Counted from the stretch's first letter, positions 1 through 10,795 are shown. The stretch: 33,744 nt of DNA from Coriobacteriia bacterium (GCA_019429145.1 JAHYJI010000013.1:1-33744), one strand, 5' to 3'. Translations and numbers: made by a program. Notes: generated by a model from the sequence alone, not told the origin.

Positions 1-1
1 G

Positions 2-1912
<1,911 letters not shown>

Positions 1913-1968
1913 GTACTGCGTTGGCGGCAGCGGTCGCCGCTGCTGTCCGCACCCCTTCGGTAACGAAA

Positions 1969-2003
1969 CGGCTCCGGTTGCCTGCGAGAGGCAGCCGGAG
2001 CCG
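1969..2003 (+). terminator. Hairpin terminator after katG
   Basis: A 15-nt arm (1969-1983) pairs with 1989-2003 around a 5-nt loop, with a single G-T wobble. The stem is very GC-rich. The run of T expected of a classic intrinsic terminator is lacking, as is common in high-GC genomes. It lies 57 bases after the katG stop and ends 54 bases before the next gene, so it probably ends the katG transcript. Confidence 0.65.
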
Positions 2004-2057
2004 TACCGTTGACTGCATGGTGTTCCCGGCAGAAGCCTGCAGCAGGGGAGGTCGGCG

Positions 2058-3422
2058 GTGGAGAGCACGGGTGTGGCAGAGGGTCTCGACTCGCGGATCG
2101 ACGGGTGGCGGACGTACGTTCTCGCCCATGCTGGGGTCGAGCCGAACGTCGCGGCCGTAGAGGCCCGGCTGCGCGCTCACGCGCTCGCACTCTGCGGCGC
2201 GGGCCTGTCGGAGGAGGAGGCATTCCTCGTAGCGCTCCGGCGCGTGGCGGAAAGCGACGAGGTCTCTGGCAGTCTCACCCGCGCGTACGCAGAGAAGCAC
2301 TGGTCTGGGCCTGTCGATACGGACACGGAGGAAGCCTCCACCCGCACCGGCACGACCGAGTTCTGGGTGATGCTCGGATGCGCGGTCGCTGCCGCGATCG
2401 CCATCAAGGTCCCGACGCTCTTCGGATTCGAGTTCGACGGGCCCGACGGGGGCTTCTTCGCACGGAACCTCAGCCTCTTCGTGCTGCCGCTTCTGGCGAT
2501 CTACTTCGTCTGGAAACGCCGCCCGGCCGCCACGGCCGTCATGGGCGTTGCCGGGGCCTTCGTCGCCGGGGCCGTGTTCACAAACGCATACCCATTCCTA
2601 CCGGGCGGGTCCACAGAGGTGCTCACCGCCATTCATCTGCCCATCGCGCTCTGGCTCGCTGTCGGCGTCGCCTACGTCGGCGGTGAGTGGCGCTCTCACT
2701 CGCGGCGCATGGAGTACGTGCGGTTCACCGGTGAGTGGCTCGTGAACTACGCGCTCATCGCGCTGGGCGGCGGTGTCCTCGTGGCGCTCTCCATCGGCGT
2801 CTTCGATGCCATCGGTCTCGATGCCGAGCCGTTCGTGGAGGACTGGATCCTCGCCTTGGCCATGGGTGCCGTGATCGTCGCTGCATGGCTCGTCGAAACC
2901 CGCCGCGCGTTGATCGGCGGGATGGCACCGATGCTCGCGCGCGTGTTCACACCCCTGTTCGCGCTCATGCTCATCGCCCTGTTGGTCGGCGTGGGCTGGA
3001 CATCGGGTGTCATCGACATCGAGCGCGAGGCCCTCATCCTTTTCGATCTGCTCCTCGTCGTGGTGGTGGCGCTCGTCCTCTACGGGATATCAGCACGCGA
3101 TCCGCTCGCCGGGCCCCGGGTGTTCGACTGGGTGCAGCTGGTACTGGTGGTATGTGCGCTGACGGTCGACGTGTTTGCACTCGTCAACATCGCCGCCCGC
3201 CTGAGCGAGTACGGCTTCAGTGCCAACAGGATGGCAGCGCTCGGGCTCAACCTGATACTGCTCGTCAACCTGGGGTGGTCCGCGCGTCTGCAGGCCGGCT
3301 TCCTCAGGAGGCTGCACGGGTTCGATCACATCGAGCGCTGGCAGATGCGCTACCTGCCTGTCTACGCTCTGTGGGCCGCGATCGTCGTCATCGCGTTCCC
3401 GCCGCTGTTCGGCCTTGCGTAG
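2058..3422 (+). CDS. Polytopic membrane protein with N-terminal permease-prefix-like domain (DUF4153-like)
   Basis: 454 residues, starting at GTG 2058 behind GGGGAGG with 7-base spacing. Residues ~10-85 form a soluble helical domain (RIDGWRTYV, then LSEEEAFLVALRRV) resembling the short prefix domains found before permeases in Gram-positive bacteria. About eleven hydrophobic segments follow from residue ~95 to the C-terminus, with short loops. The segment FTGEWLVNYALIALGGGVLV recalls the DUF4153 family; that link is from memory of the family and not from a search. No catalytic motif is visible. The metallophosphoesterase starts 83 bases downstream on the same strand, so the two may be co-transcribed. 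Function unknown; a sensor or transporter role is possible. Confidence 0.8.
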   Translation: MESTGVAEGLDSRIDGWRTYVLAHAGVEPNVAAVEARLRAHALALCGAGLSEEEAFLVALRRVAESDEVSGSLTRAYAEKHWSGPVDTDTEEASTRTGTTEFWVMLGCAVAAAIAIKVPTLFGFEFDGPDGGFFARNLSLFVLPLLAIYFVWKRRPAATAVMGVAGAFVAGAVFTNAYPFLPGGSTEVLTAIHLPIALWLAVGVAYVGGEWRSHSRRMEYVRFTGEWLVNYALIALGGGVLVALSIGVFDAIGLDAEPFVEDWILALAMGAVIVAAWLVETRRALIGGMAPMLARVFTPLFALMLIALLVGVGWTSGVIDIEREALILFDLLLVVVVALVLYGISARDPLAGPRVFDWVQLVLVVCALTVDVFALVNIAARLSEYGFSANRMAALGLNLILLVNLGWSARLQAGFLRRLHGFDHIERWQMRYLPVYALWAAIVVIAFPPLFGLA

Positions 3423-3505
3423 GTGCCCGGTTGCCGATGGTCCCTTCGGCCATCCGGTCACGAGCGGCCCGGTCGGATGGCAGACTTGTTGCACACCGGG
3501 AGACA

Positions 3506-4360
3506 ATGAGTATCTCCGAGTACATGCCGTGGCTGTTCGACACGTTCCGGGTCGGCATGCTCGGCGTTGCCCTGGCGGTCCCCGCGGTCACGCTGTACGG
3601 AGCTGCCGAAGCGCGCACGCTCAGGGTGACGAGCGACGTCATCACGTCGAGATCACTGCCGAAGGAGTTCGACGGCACCCGGATCGTCTTCGTCGCGGAC
3701 ATTCACGCCGGACCGTACTTCGGGCCCGATCGCATGGACAAGCTCGTCGAGCAGGTGAACGCGCTCGATCCTGACGTACTCGTCCTCGGCGGTGATTACG
3801 TGGGTGGTCGCATGGGCGGGGCGAGGACGTTCTACGCGCGGGCAGCAGACTTCCAGGCACGCAGAGCCAAGGTCGCAGTACTCGGCAACCACGATGTGTG
3901 GGAGGGCTCCGAGGAGGCGAGGCAGGGGTTTGCCGAAGCGGGATTCGCGCTACTCGAGGACGACAGCGTGCACATCTCGATCGGCGATGCCTCGATCGCG
4001 ATCGCGGGTGTCAGCGATCTGTCCACGGGCGCGCCGGACCCGGAAGCAGCAGCGCGCGACATCGCGCCGGGAACGTTCTCGGTGCTCGTGAGTCACAACC
4101 CGGATGTCTTCGCAGGGAGACTCGGCACGACGGCGGGCGAGTGGGACCTTGCGCTTGCAGGGCACACGCACGCCGGGCAGATCACGTTCTTCGGAACACC
4201 CGCATTCGTCCCCTCGGACCACGGCGACCGGTACCGCTCCGGCTGGCGGGACGAGAACGGAACACCGATCCTGGTATCGAACGGCGTGGGAACGGTCACA
4301 CTCCCCGTGCGTCTCTTCGCCGAGCCGGAGATACATCTCATCACGCTGCACAGCAAGTAG
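3506..4360 (+). CDS. Membrane-anchored metallophosphoesterase (YkuE-like)
   Basis: 284 residues. Calcineurin-like phosphoesterase with the metal-binding motifs in the usual order: DIHAG (D-x-H), GGDYVGG (GD), GNHD, SHNPD and GHTHAGQ. It therefore should bind a dinuclear metal centre and hydrolyse a phosphomonoester or diester. Residues ~15-35 (VGMLGVALAVPAVTLYGAA) form one uncleaved membrane helix, and the length and layout fit the YkuE/YaeI group, some of which act on lipid-type substrates at the membrane. The start is ATG 3506, with GGGAG only three bases upstream, which is short; the next in-frame ATG (3524) has no better ribosome site. The reading frame extends upstream without a stop, but that part overlaps the previous gene and is not coding. 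Substrate not deducible. Confidence 0.88.
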   Translation: MSISEYMPWLFDTFRVGMLGVALAVPAVTLYGAAEARTLRVTSDVITSRSLPKEFDGTRIVFVADIHAGPYFGPDRMDKLVEQVNALDPDVLVLGGDYVGGRMGGARTFYARAADFQARRAKVAVLGNHDVWEGSEEARQGFAEAGFALLEDDSVHISIGDASIAIAGVSDLSTGAPDPEAAARDIAPGTFSVLVSHNPDVFAGRLGTTAGEWDLALAGHTHAGQITFFGTPAFVPSDHGDRYRSGWRDENGTPILVSNGVGTVTLPVRLFAEPEIHLITLHSK

Positions 4361-4362
4361 TA

Positions 4363-4387
4363 CCGCTGCGAGCAGTCCGATCAGCGG
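4363..4387. terminator. Possible terminator hairpin between convergent genes
   Basis: CCGCTG (4363-4368) and CAGCGG (4382-4387) form a 6-bp inverted repeat in the 41-base gap between the ends of the plus-strand phosphoesterase and the minus-strand mini membrane protein. There is no T run. Position rather than strength supports the call. Confidence 0.3.
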
Positions 4388-4401
4388 CCGCGGACAGACG
4401 G

Positions 4402-4605
4402 TCAGTCCGTCGCCTCGCTCCGGTTCCCGAGTGCGACGAGGAGCAAGATAACGGCGGCGAAGCCGCCTCCGACCATGATGCCCCCCATGCGCAGCAGGAC
4501 CGGCTCGGTCAGCACCATGCCGGCGAAGGACACCGGGAGGCCTACGAGGATCAAGACGAGCGAGATGGAGACTCCGTAGGCGAATCCTTTTCCGGTCGGC
4601 GGCAT
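4402..4605 (-). CDS. Two-helix mini membrane protein, unknown function
   Basis: 67 residues. The start codon (complement of 4603-4605) sits seven bases behind a strong AGGGAGGG, which is the main reason for trusting this small gene and for rejecting a longer frame running to 4812. The protein has two hydrophobic segments: residues ~9-32 (YGVSISLVLILVGLPVSFAG) and ~42-59 (GIMVGGGFAAVILLLVAL), with a short charged tail (NRSEATD). It is divergent from the b561-like/CopB pair and convergent with the phosphoesterase. No family is recognised. Confidence 0.65.
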   Translation of the reverse strand: MPPTGKGFAYGVSISLVLILVGLPVSFAGMVLTEPVLLRMGGIMVGGGFAAVILLLVALGNRSEATD

Positions 4606-4695
4606 GGCGTCCCTCCCTGTCTTAGATAGTTCCGTCGTTTCAAGAGTAGCAGTCTCGTGCCACTTCCTCTCGCCACGACCCCAACTGCGCTCTGC

Positions 4696-4735
4696 CCGGG
4701 TTGGGTAGACACAGGTAAGACAGGCCCCAACCCGG
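4696..4735. promoter_or_regulatory. 10-bp perfect inverted repeat in divergent intergenic region
   Basis: CCGGGTTGGG (4696-4705) is exactly complementary to CCCAACCCGG (4726-4735). The 20-base loop contains an imperfect repeat (AGACACAGG / AAGACAGG). It lies 46 bases before the b561-like gene and 90 bases before the divergent mini membrane gene. It could be a transcript hairpin or a binding site for a metal-responsive regulator of the efflux pair; neither is proven and no known CsoR/CueR consensus is evident. Confidence 0.4.
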
Positions 4736-4781
4736 TCCGCCGGTCGGCCCTGCGGGGCGGGCATCCCTGGAGGAGAGTCCC

Positions 4782-5288
4782 ATGACGGAGAAGCAGAGCG
4801 GCCGCGGTTCACCTGCGATCGTCCTCCTGATCATCGCAGCCACGATGGCGATGATGATCGGCGTCGGCACGCGCTCGATCGACCTGCACTTCACCATCGG
4901 TCCGTGGAACCTGCATCACTGGCTCTCATGGTTCGGAGCCACGTTCATCGCACTCTTCACGCCCGCTTTCTACGTACTGAAACGTCGGAGCAGGGAGAGT
5001 CGCGAGGCCCTGCTGCCGTGGCACGTGTTCGGCGGACTGATCGCCGCCGCCGCGGTATCGGCGCACTTCATCCAGCACGTGACGCGACCGGCCGAGTTCT
5101 ACCCCGACCTGGGCACGGGGATCGTCCTCTACACCGCACTCGCGATATCGGTCCTCACGGGTGTCCTGATGCGCTACCGGTTGCTGTCCGGTGCCATGCG
5201 GGAGTGGCGTGCGCTGCACGTCGGTGCGACGGTCACCTTCTATCTTGCCATCGTGATGCACGTACTGAAGGGTCTGGGGGTCGTGTGA
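4782..5288 (+). CDS. Four-helix membrane protein, cytochrome b561 / ferric-reductase-like
   Basis: 168 residues, starting at ATG 4782 behind GGAGGAG. There are four predicted helices (about 12-29, 47-66, 81-99, 113-130), plus a hydrophobic tail from about 146. Candidate haem-ligand histidines lie in or beside the helices: LHHW (45-46), WHVFGG (81), HFIQH (95, 99), LHVGAT (146) and MHVLKG (160). This spacing recalls b-haem-binding four-helix bundles, but I cannot assign ligand pairs. Its TGA stop overlaps the ATG of the P-type ATPase by one base (TGATG), so the two are translationally coupled. Context suggests an electron-transfer or metal-reducing partner for the exporter, for example keeping copper as Cu(I). 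That is inference. Confidence 0.75.
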   Translation: MTEKQSGRGSPAIVLLIIAATMAMMIGVGTRSIDLHFTIGPWNLHHWLSWFGATFIALFTPAFYVLKRRSRESREALLPWHVFGGLIAAAAVSAHFIQHVTRPAEFYPDLGTGIVLYTALAISVLTGVLMRYRLLSGAMREWRALHVGATVTFYLAIVMHVLKGLGVV

Positions 5289-7306
5289 TGAACTCGACAC
5301 ATGGACACGAGGGGCATGCCGACGAGCACGCAGGACACGACCGTCACGAGGGCCACAGCCCGGAGATGTTCCGGCAGAAGTTCTGGCTCTCGCTCGTTCT
5401 GACCCTGCCGATCGTCTACTGGTCCGAGCACGTGCAGGAGTTGTTGGGCTACGAGGCCCCCGCAGTCGCCGGTTCGGAGTGGATCGGACCGGTTCTCGGC
5501 ACGGTGGTCTTCATCTACGGAGGATCGGTCTTCCTGCGCGGTGCGGCGCGAGAGCTCGCAGACCGCCTGCCCGGGATGATGACGCTCATCTCTCTCGCCA
5601 TCACCGTTGCGTTCGCGTTCTCCTGGGTCGTGGATCTCGGTCTGATCGAGGCCATGGCTCTCTGGTGGGAGCTCGCGACACTGGTGACCATCATGCTGCT
5701 CGGCCACTGGATCGAGATGCGCTCCATCTCGCAGGCCCAGGGTGCCCTGAAGGAACTCGCGGCGCTGCTCCCGGATACCGCCACCCGGCTGACGGAGGCC
5801 GGCGAGGAGCGCGTCGGTGTCGACGAACTGCGCACGGGTGATGTCATCCTGGTCCGTCCCGGCGAGAGCATCGCGGCGGATGGCGTGATCGAAACGGGTC
5901 AAGGTGACGTGAACGAGGCGATGATCACGGGCGAGTCCCGTCCCGTGAAGAAGGGGGAGGGAGACGAGGTTATCGCCGGCACCATCAACGGTGAGGGGTC
6001 CCTGCGGATCGAGGTCACCGGCACCGGGGACGACACGAAGCTCTCGGGAATCATGCGTCTGGTGGCCGACGCCCAGGTGTCCAAGTCGCGCGCACAGCAC
6101 CTTGCCGACAAAGCAGCCCAACTGCTCACCGGCGTCGCAATCCTGGCCGCCATCATCACCGCTGTTTCCTGGCAGCTTGCCGGCGCCACGATCGACTTCT
6201 CCGTCGTCCGCACGGTGACGGTGCTGGTGATCGCGTGTCCCCACGCCCTCGGGCTTGCGGTCCCGCTCGTCGTCGCGATCTCGACCACCAAAGGTGCGCG
6301 AAGCGGGCTACTGGTCCGGGACCGTCGCGGGCTGGAGGAGGCGCGCAATCTGGACACCGTCATCTTCGACAAGACCGGGACCCTCACGCTCGGGGAGTTC
6401 CGGGTGGTCGAGCTGACGGTGGCAGATGGTGTTTCGGAGGACGAAGCATTGTCGGTCGCCGCCGGCATCGAATCGGATTCGGAACACGCCATCGCCCGGG
6501 GCATCGTCAATACTGCCCGTGACCGGGAGATCGACATTCCTTCCACGGAGGGGTTCCGTGCCATCACCGGCAAAGGGGTCGCCGCATCCATCGCCGGCGC
6601 CGAGTACCACATCGGGGGTCCTGCGCTATTGGAAGCCGAGGATGCGCGCGTTTCCGAGGAACTCGCAGAGGCAGCCGACCGTGCCGCCAGCCGGGGGCAG
6701 GCCGCGATCTACCTGCTCAGAGAGGGCGATGCCCTTGCGGTCTTCGCCATAGCCGACGCCATCCGGGAGGAGAGCCGCGAGGCCATCCGCGCGCTGCACG
6801 AGCGCGGCGTGGAGGTGGCGATGCTCACCGGCGATGCCCGCGCTGTCGCCGACGCGGTGGCCGAAGAGCTCGAAATCGACACGGTCTTTGCCGAGGTGCT
6901 TCCCGAGGACAAGGCGGCCAAGGTCAAGGAGTTGCAGGCCGGGGGCAAGCGGGTGGCCATGGTGGGGGATGGCGTCAACGACGCCCCTGCGCTCGCCACC
7001 GCTGATATCGGCATCGCCATCGGTGCGGGGACAGATGTCGCGGTCGAGGCAGGCCACATCGTCCTGGTGCGCTCGGACCCGCGGGACATCCCGAAGATCA
7101 TCACCCTGTCCCGGGGGACGTACCGCAAGATGTTGCAGAACCTCTGGTGGGCGGCGGGATACAACATCGTCGCCATTCCCCTGGCTGCCGGCGTGCTCGC
7201 TGCGTGGGGCATCCTTCTGACTCCAGCTGCGGGAGCGGTGCTCATGTCTGCAAGCACGGTGATCGTCGCACTCAACGCCCAGCTCCTGCGGCGGATCGAG
7301 CTCTGA
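5288..7306 (+). CDS. copB: CopB-type heavy-metal P-type ATPase (Cu/Ag exporter)
   Basis: 672 residues. The start ATG 5288 overlaps the previous stop; longer upstream frames are overlap artefacts. The N-terminus has no CxxC metal-binding domain but is His-rich (about eight His in the first 26 residues), typical of CopB rather than CopA. In order: TGES actuator loop (214-217), the membrane metal site CPH (317-319, not CPC), phosphorylation motif DKTGTLT (Asp361), nucleotide domain, and GDGVNDAPAL (560-569). CPH together with a His-rich head indicates group IB-3, which exports Cu or Ag from the cytoplasm. The nucleotide-binding HP locus reads SEHAIARGI, so the Pro that usually follows the invariant His is Ala here. 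Pairing with the b561-like protein is noteworthy. Confidence 0.92.
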   Translation: MNSTHGHEGHADEHAGHDRHEGHSPEMFRQKFWLSLVLTLPIVYWSEHVQELLGYEAPAVAGSEWIGPVLGTVVFIYGGSVFLRGAARELADRLPGMMTLISLAITVAFAFSWVVDLGLIEAMALWWELATLVTIMLLGHWIEMRSISQAQGALKELAALLPDTATRLTEAGEERVGVDELRTGDVILVRPGESIAADGVIETGQGDVNEAMITGESRPVKKGEGDEVIAGTINGEGSLRIEVTGTGDDTKLSGIMRLVADAQVSKSRAQHLADKAAQLLTGVAILAAIITAVSWQLAGATIDFSVVRTVTVLVIACPHALGLAVPLVVAISTTKGARSGLLVRDRRGLEEARNLDTVIFDKTGTLTLGEFRVVELTVADGVSEDEALSVAAGIESDSEHAIARGIVNTARDREIDIPSTEGFRAITGKGVAASIAGAEYHIGGPALLEAEDARVSEELAEAADRAASRGQAAIYLLREGDALAVFAIADAIREESREAIRALHERGVEVAMLTGDARAVADAVAEELEIDTVFAEVLPEDKAAKVKELQAGGKRVAMVGDGVNDAPALATADIGIAIGAGTDVAVEAGHIVLVRSDPRDIPKIITLSRGTYRKMLQNLWWAAGYNIVAIPLAAGVLAAWGILLTPAAGAVLMSASTVIVALNAQLLRRIEL

Positions 7307-7343
7307 CGAGAGCCTAGGTACGGGCGGCGCATCGCACCTCCGC

Positions 7344-7372
7344 TTGCACGCTCCTGAACGCAAGTTTAGGAT
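7344..7372 (+). promoter_or_regulatory. Promoter of the tetR-ABC exporter operon
   Basis: TTGCAC (7344-7349) is followed by exactly 17 bases and TAGGAT (7367-7372). A start point about 7-8 bases downstream coincides with the A of ATG 7380, and there is no clear Shine-Dalgarno, so the mRNA is probably leaderless. Both operator repeats overlap this promoter. Confidence 0.6.
7354..7369. promoter_or_regulatory. TetR-type operator 1
   Basis: CTGAAC GCAA GTTTAG, an inverted repeat with one mismatch around a 4-base centre. It lies in the promoter spacer and reaches into the -10 box. Its centre is exactly 20 bp from that of operator 2, two helical turns, so bound dimers would sit on the same face of the DNA. 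Confidence 0.6.
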
Positions 7373-7373
7373 A

Positions 7374-7389
7374 CTGAACATGAGTTCAG
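7374..7389. promoter_or_regulatory. TetR-type operator 2
   Basis: CTGAAC ATGA GTTCAG, a perfect 6-bp inverted repeat with a 4-base centre. It contains the start codon (7380-7382) and the inferred transcription start. TGAAC-N4-GTTCA is a common form of TetR-family operator, and the adjacent gene encodes a TetR protein, so autorepression is the natural reading. Confidence 0.68.
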
Positions 7390-8114
7390 CGCGTTCGACA
7401 GATGATCGCACCGCGGCCGCCCGCATCCGCGACGCCGCCATCGTGAGCTTTGGCCAGGCGGGCTTCGACAAGACCACCGTCCGCGAGATCGCCGCCGCCG
7501 CCGGAGTCTCTCCCGGCCTCATCCTCCACCACTTCGGTTCGAAGGCGGGGCTGCGTGCCGCGTGCGACGAGCACGTGATCGCGGAGTTCGCCCGGTCGCG
7601 AAACGAGGCGGTCGACTCGGGAACGACCGATCCCTTTGCCGCGATGGCGGGTATCGAGCGCGAGGCACCGATGATGCGCTACCTGCTGCAGTCATTGCGT
7701 GAGGGCTCCGAGGCCGCCGCGACGCTCTTTGACGGGCTGGTTGAGGAGTCGGCACGTCTGATGGAGCACAGTGTCGAGGAGGGCCAGCTCAGGCCCAGCG
7801 ACAACATCCACGACATGGCGGTGATCCTGGTCGCGTGGCAGTTCGGCGGTCTGCTCTTGCAGGAGCACGTCGCCCGGGCGTTCGGCGCTGAGCCGCTCAC
7901 AGCCGCGCCGGCACCACGCCACATCCGTGCGGTTCTCGAGATCCTGACGCACGGGGTCTTTGCCGACAGCCGATACGAGGATGCGTGGAACAACCTCGAA
8001 TCCAGCGGGGAGCCGCCGCCCCACGGCGAGACCACCGCCCCCGGCAGGGGGACCGGCAGCGGTGCGGGCGGATCGGCGGCCCGTAAGCGAACCAGCGAGG
8101 CGAAGGAGCGATGA
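7380..8114 (+). CDS. TetR-family transcriptional regulator
   Basis: 244 residues from ATG 7380. The N-terminal helix-turn-helix spans residues ~20-65, with the classic TetR run [16 protein letters not shown] followed by HHFGSKAGL. The C-terminal ligand domain is variable, with a Gly/Pro/charged tail from ~205. The frame remains open upstream to a TTG at 7344, but that triplet is part of the -35 box, so 7380 is preferred. The gene overlaps the ABC ATPase by four bases (ATGA). It probably represses its own operon through the two repeats at its start, and is released by a hydrophobic ligand that the ABC exporter removes; the ligand is unknown. Confidence 0.9.
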   Translation: MSSARSTDDRTAAARIRDAAIVSFGQAGFDKTTVREIAAAAGVSPGLILHHFGSKAGLRAACDEHVIAEFARSRNEAVDSGTTDPFAAMAGIEREAPMMRYLLQSLREGSEAAATLFDGLVEESARLMEHSVEEGQLRPSDNIHDMAVILVAWQFGGLLLQEHVARAFGAEPLTAAPAPRHIRAVLEILTHGVFADSRYEDAWNNLESSGEPPPHGETTAPGRGTGSGAGGSAARKRTSEAKER

Positions 8115-9040
8115 CCATGTCGAGCGTTATCGAGACCGTCGGTCTGGAGAAGAGTTTCGGGAAGGTACGGGCGCTCGACGGGCTCGACCTGAGTGTTGCA
8201 CCGGGCGAGGTGCACGGGTTCCTCGGCCCCAACGGTGCCGGCAAGACAACCACGATCCGCGTCCTTCTCGGCCTCCTGCGTGGGGACGCAGGCCAGGCCA
8301 GGCTCTTCGGTGGCGATCCCTGGGAGGACGCGGTCTCGCTGCACCGGCGCATCGCGTACGTTCCCGGCGACGTGGAGCTCTGGCCGAACCTCACCGGCGG
8401 CGAGACGATCGATCTCCTCGGCAGATTGCGAGGTACGCTCAACGCCTCCCGGCGTGACACGCTGATCGACCGGTTCGACCTGGATCCCACCAGGAAGGGC
8501 CGCACCTACTCGAAGGGCAACCGCCAGAAGGTCGCGCTCATCTCGGCCCTGGCCTCCGACGCCGAACTGCTCCTGCTCGACGAGCCCACCGCCGGGCTCG
8601 ACCCGCTCATGGAGGCGGTCTTCCAGGAGGTCATCCGGGAGATGAAGGCCGAGGGACGAACGGTGCTACTGTCGAGCCACATCCTGGCGCAGGTCGAGGT
8701 ATTGGCCGACCGCATCTCTATCATCCGGCTCGGCAAGGTCGTGGAGTCCGGAACGCTCCGCGATCTGCGGCACCTCACCCGGACCACCTTTACCGTGGAG
8801 ACCGCTCAGCCGGCAGACGGGATCGCGCAGATGCCGGGTGTGTTCAACTTCGAGCCCACCGACGGGCAGGTGCGTTTCGACGTCGACGGCGAGCACATCG
8901 ACGTGGTGGTCAGGGAGCTCTCGGCCCTCGGCGTGCAGGCGATCACCTCGCGCCCGCCCACGCTGGAGCAGCTGCTGCTTCGCCACTACGGCGACGAGAT
9001 AGGCGCTCCCGGTGAGGAGCGTGCGGAGGTGGCACGATGA
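8111..9040 (+). CDS. ABC exporter ATP-binding subunit (drug/antibiotic type)
   Basis: 309 residues. Walker [10 protein letters not shown] (39-47), signature YSKGNRQK (133-140, a degenerate LSGGQ), Walker B LLLLDEPT (153-160) and switch His in SSHIL. The Q-loop region reads [13 protein letters not shown], with no Gln; this variant is frequent in ATPases paired with large TnrB3-like ABC-2 permeases. The C-terminal ~90 residues form the accessory domain found in such ATPases. Overlaps of 4 bp with both the tetR gene and the permease gene show tight coupling. Role: powers export of a hydrophobic compound under TetR control. Confidence 0.9.
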   Translation: MTMSSVIETVGLEKSFGKVRALDGLDLSVAPGEVHGFLGPNGAGKTTTIRVLLGLLRGDAGQARLFGGDPWEDAVSLHRRIAYVPGDVELWPNLTGGETIDLLGRLRGTLNASRRDTLIDRFDLDPTRKGRTYSKGNRQKVALISALASDAELLLLDEPTAGLDPLMEAVFQEVIREMKAEGRTVLLSSHILAQVEVLADRISIIRLGKVVESGTLRDLRHLTRTTFTVETAQPADGIAQMPGVFNFEPTDGQVRFDVDGEHIDVVVRELSALGVQAITSRPPTLEQLLLRHYGDEIGAPGEERAEVAR

Positions 9041-10671
9041 CCACTGCGACCACTTCGGCGAGCGCGACCGGCCGCGGGACGCTCGCCGGCACGGGCACGC
9101 TCGTGCGGCTCATGCTGCGGCGGGACCGCGTCAAGCTGCCCGCATGGATCCTCGGTATCTCCGTGTTCTGGCTCTACTACACGCGGCTCGTGCCTCAGGC
9201 CTATCCCACGCCGGAGGACCTCGAGAGCATCGTCTCCATGATGACCGCCGGGAGCGGCAGCATATGGACGGGGCCGACGTACTTCCTGGAGAACATGACA
9301 TACGAGACGTTCATCCCGGGCGCGTACGGCGGTTACCAGTTCTTGATCATCGCGCTCATGAGCATCCTGCTCGTCATCAGGCACACGCGGGTCGAGGAGC
9401 AGACCGGCCGTGCCGAGCTGGTGCGCGCGAGCGTCGTCGGGCGTCATGCACCGCTCACCGCGGCGCTGATCACAGCCTTGTTCGCAAACGTGATCGTTGC
9501 CGTGCTCGTCGCGCTCATGATGATCGCCGATCCGGTGTTCGGTACGGCGGGCTCGCTGCTCTTCGCGGCCGGATGCCTGGTGACCGGTCTCGCCTTCGCG
9601 GGTCTGGCATCGGTCTTCGTCCAGATCACCGAGTACTCCCGGACCGCAACGAGCCTGGCGGCGGGTGCAGGTCTCGGTGGGGCGTTCATGATCAGAGCGT
9701 TCGGTGATCTTGGCGGCGATCACGGCACCACGCTCTCGTGGTTCTCCCCGCTCGCCTGGCCGCAGCAGGCCGCCCCGTTCGTACTCGACCGCTGGTGGCC
9801 GCTTGCCCTGTCGCTGGGATTCGCCGCCGTGACGGCGGCGCTGGGTTACGTGCTCTCGTCGCGGCGCGATGTCGGCGCCGGCCTGGTGGCCGCTCGCGCG
9901 GGCAGGGCACGGGCCACCCGTTGGCTCGGCACGCCGATCGGGCTCGCGTGGCGACTCGAACGCAAGGCCATCTTGTGGTGGGCGATCGGCATGGGACTCC
10001 TGGGCATGGGAATGGGTGCGTTCTCCAACGCTGCCGTGCCCGGTGAGATGCCCGAGGCGCTCGAGCAGGTCCTGGGAGGCACCGAGAACATCCTTGCCGG
10101 CTACCTGAGTTACATGGGAGTGTTCATCGCGACCATCGTCGCTGTTTACGCCGTGCTGGCGGTGCAGGGAGTGCGTGCGGAGGAGACCGTCGGGCGCGGT
10201 GAGCCGGTGTTGGCAACGGCCGTGAGCCGCTGGTCGTGGCTCGGCAGCAACCTGGTCGTAGGCGCGATCGGCGTCGCGATCACCATGGCGGCGGCCGGAG
10301 CGGGGGTCGGGCTCGGTGCCGCAGCAGCCATGGGCGACAACTCGCTGGTGTGGGAGGTCACCTTGGCGCATCTCAACCACGTGCCGGCGGTGCTCGTGGT
10401 ACTCGGTTTCGCCGGCCTGCTGTTCGGTCTGGTGCCCAAGGCGACGAGTGCGGCGTGGGCGCTTGTGGGCTACGGCTTTCTCGTGGGTACGTTCGGTGGG
10501 TTGATGAGCCTCCCCGATGCGGCGATCAAGGCATCGCCGTTCGAGCATGCAGCGCGCATGCCGATCGAGAGCTTCGAGTTGGCACCGGTTGCTGCAGTGG
10601 GGGCCGTCGCACTCGCGCTCGCTGTCGCCGGACTTGTCGGCTTCAGGAGACGCGGCATCAACGTCACCTGA
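9037..10671 (+). CDS. ABC-2 type exporter permease (TnrB3-like, 12 TM)
   Basis: 544 residues from ATG 9037, overlapping the ATPase stop. There are about twelve hydrophobic helices in two similar halves: residues ~35-280 and ~305-540, each half beginning with a basic stretch before its first helix ([22 protein letters not shown]). This duplicated layout, the length and the dedicated ATPase match permeases annotated as exporters of polyketide antibiotics (COG3559-like). The gene ends the TetR-controlled operon. The substrate is unknown; self-protection or export of a lipid or drug is likely. Confidence 0.86.
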   Translation: MTTATTSASATGRGTLAGTGTLVRLMLRRDRVKLPAWILGISVFWLYYTRLVPQAYPTPEDLESIVSMMTAGSGSIWTGPTYFLENMTYETFIPGAYGGYQFLIIALMSILLVIRHTRVEEQTGRAELVRASVVGRHAPLTAALITALFANVIVAVLVALMMIADPVFGTAGSLLFAAGCLVTGLAFAGLASVFVQITEYSRTATSLAAGAGLGGAFMIRAFGDLGGDHGTTLSWFSPLAWPQQAAPFVLDRWWPLALSLGFAAVTAALGYVLSSRRDVGAGLVAARAGRARATRWLGTPIGLAWRLERKAILWWAIGMGLLGMGMGAFSNAAVPGEMPEALEQVLGGTENILAGYLSYMGVFIATIVAVYAVLAVQGVRAEETVGRGEPVLATAVSRWSWLGSNLVVGAIGVAITMAAAGAGVGLGAAAAMGDNSLVWEVTLAHLNHVPAVLVVLGFAGLLFGLVPKATSAAWALVGYGFLVGTFGGLMSLPDAAIKASPFEHAARMPIESFELAPVAAVGAVALALAVAGLVGFRRRGINVT

Positions 10672-10680
10672 GGACGGCCA

Positions 10681-10711
10681 TTCACGCCTGACGGCGACAT
10701 ACTGGTAGACT
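10681..10711 (+). promoter_or_regulatory. Weak candidate promoter for the first amino-acid importer
   Basis: TTCACG (10681-10686), 19-base spacer, TAGACT (10706-10711). The spacer is long and the -35 poor. It is listed because the 158-base gap must hold the importer's promoter and this is the best match I can see. Confidence 0.3.
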
Positions 10712-10727
10712 ATCGCCACGAATGCGT

Positions 10728-10795
10728 GAGGTCCCCATCGCGCTGGGCGCCTGGACCTCTCCGGTTTGGCGCGTTGCGTTCGCGTACTCGAACGC
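10728..10795 (+). other. Two-hairpin leader before the first amino-acid importer
   Basis: Hairpin 1: GAGGTCC (10728-10734) pairs with GGACCTC (10753-10759) and encloses a GCGC/GCGC inner stem (10740-10750). Hairpin 2: GCGTTCG (10776-10782) pairs with CGAACGC (10789-10795) around a 6-base loop. Both are perfect and lie between the candidate promoter and the Shine-Dalgarno at 10818. No known amino-acid riboswitch or T-box motif is evident and there is no T tract. It may be a regulatory leader or simply mRNA structure. Confidence 0.4.
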
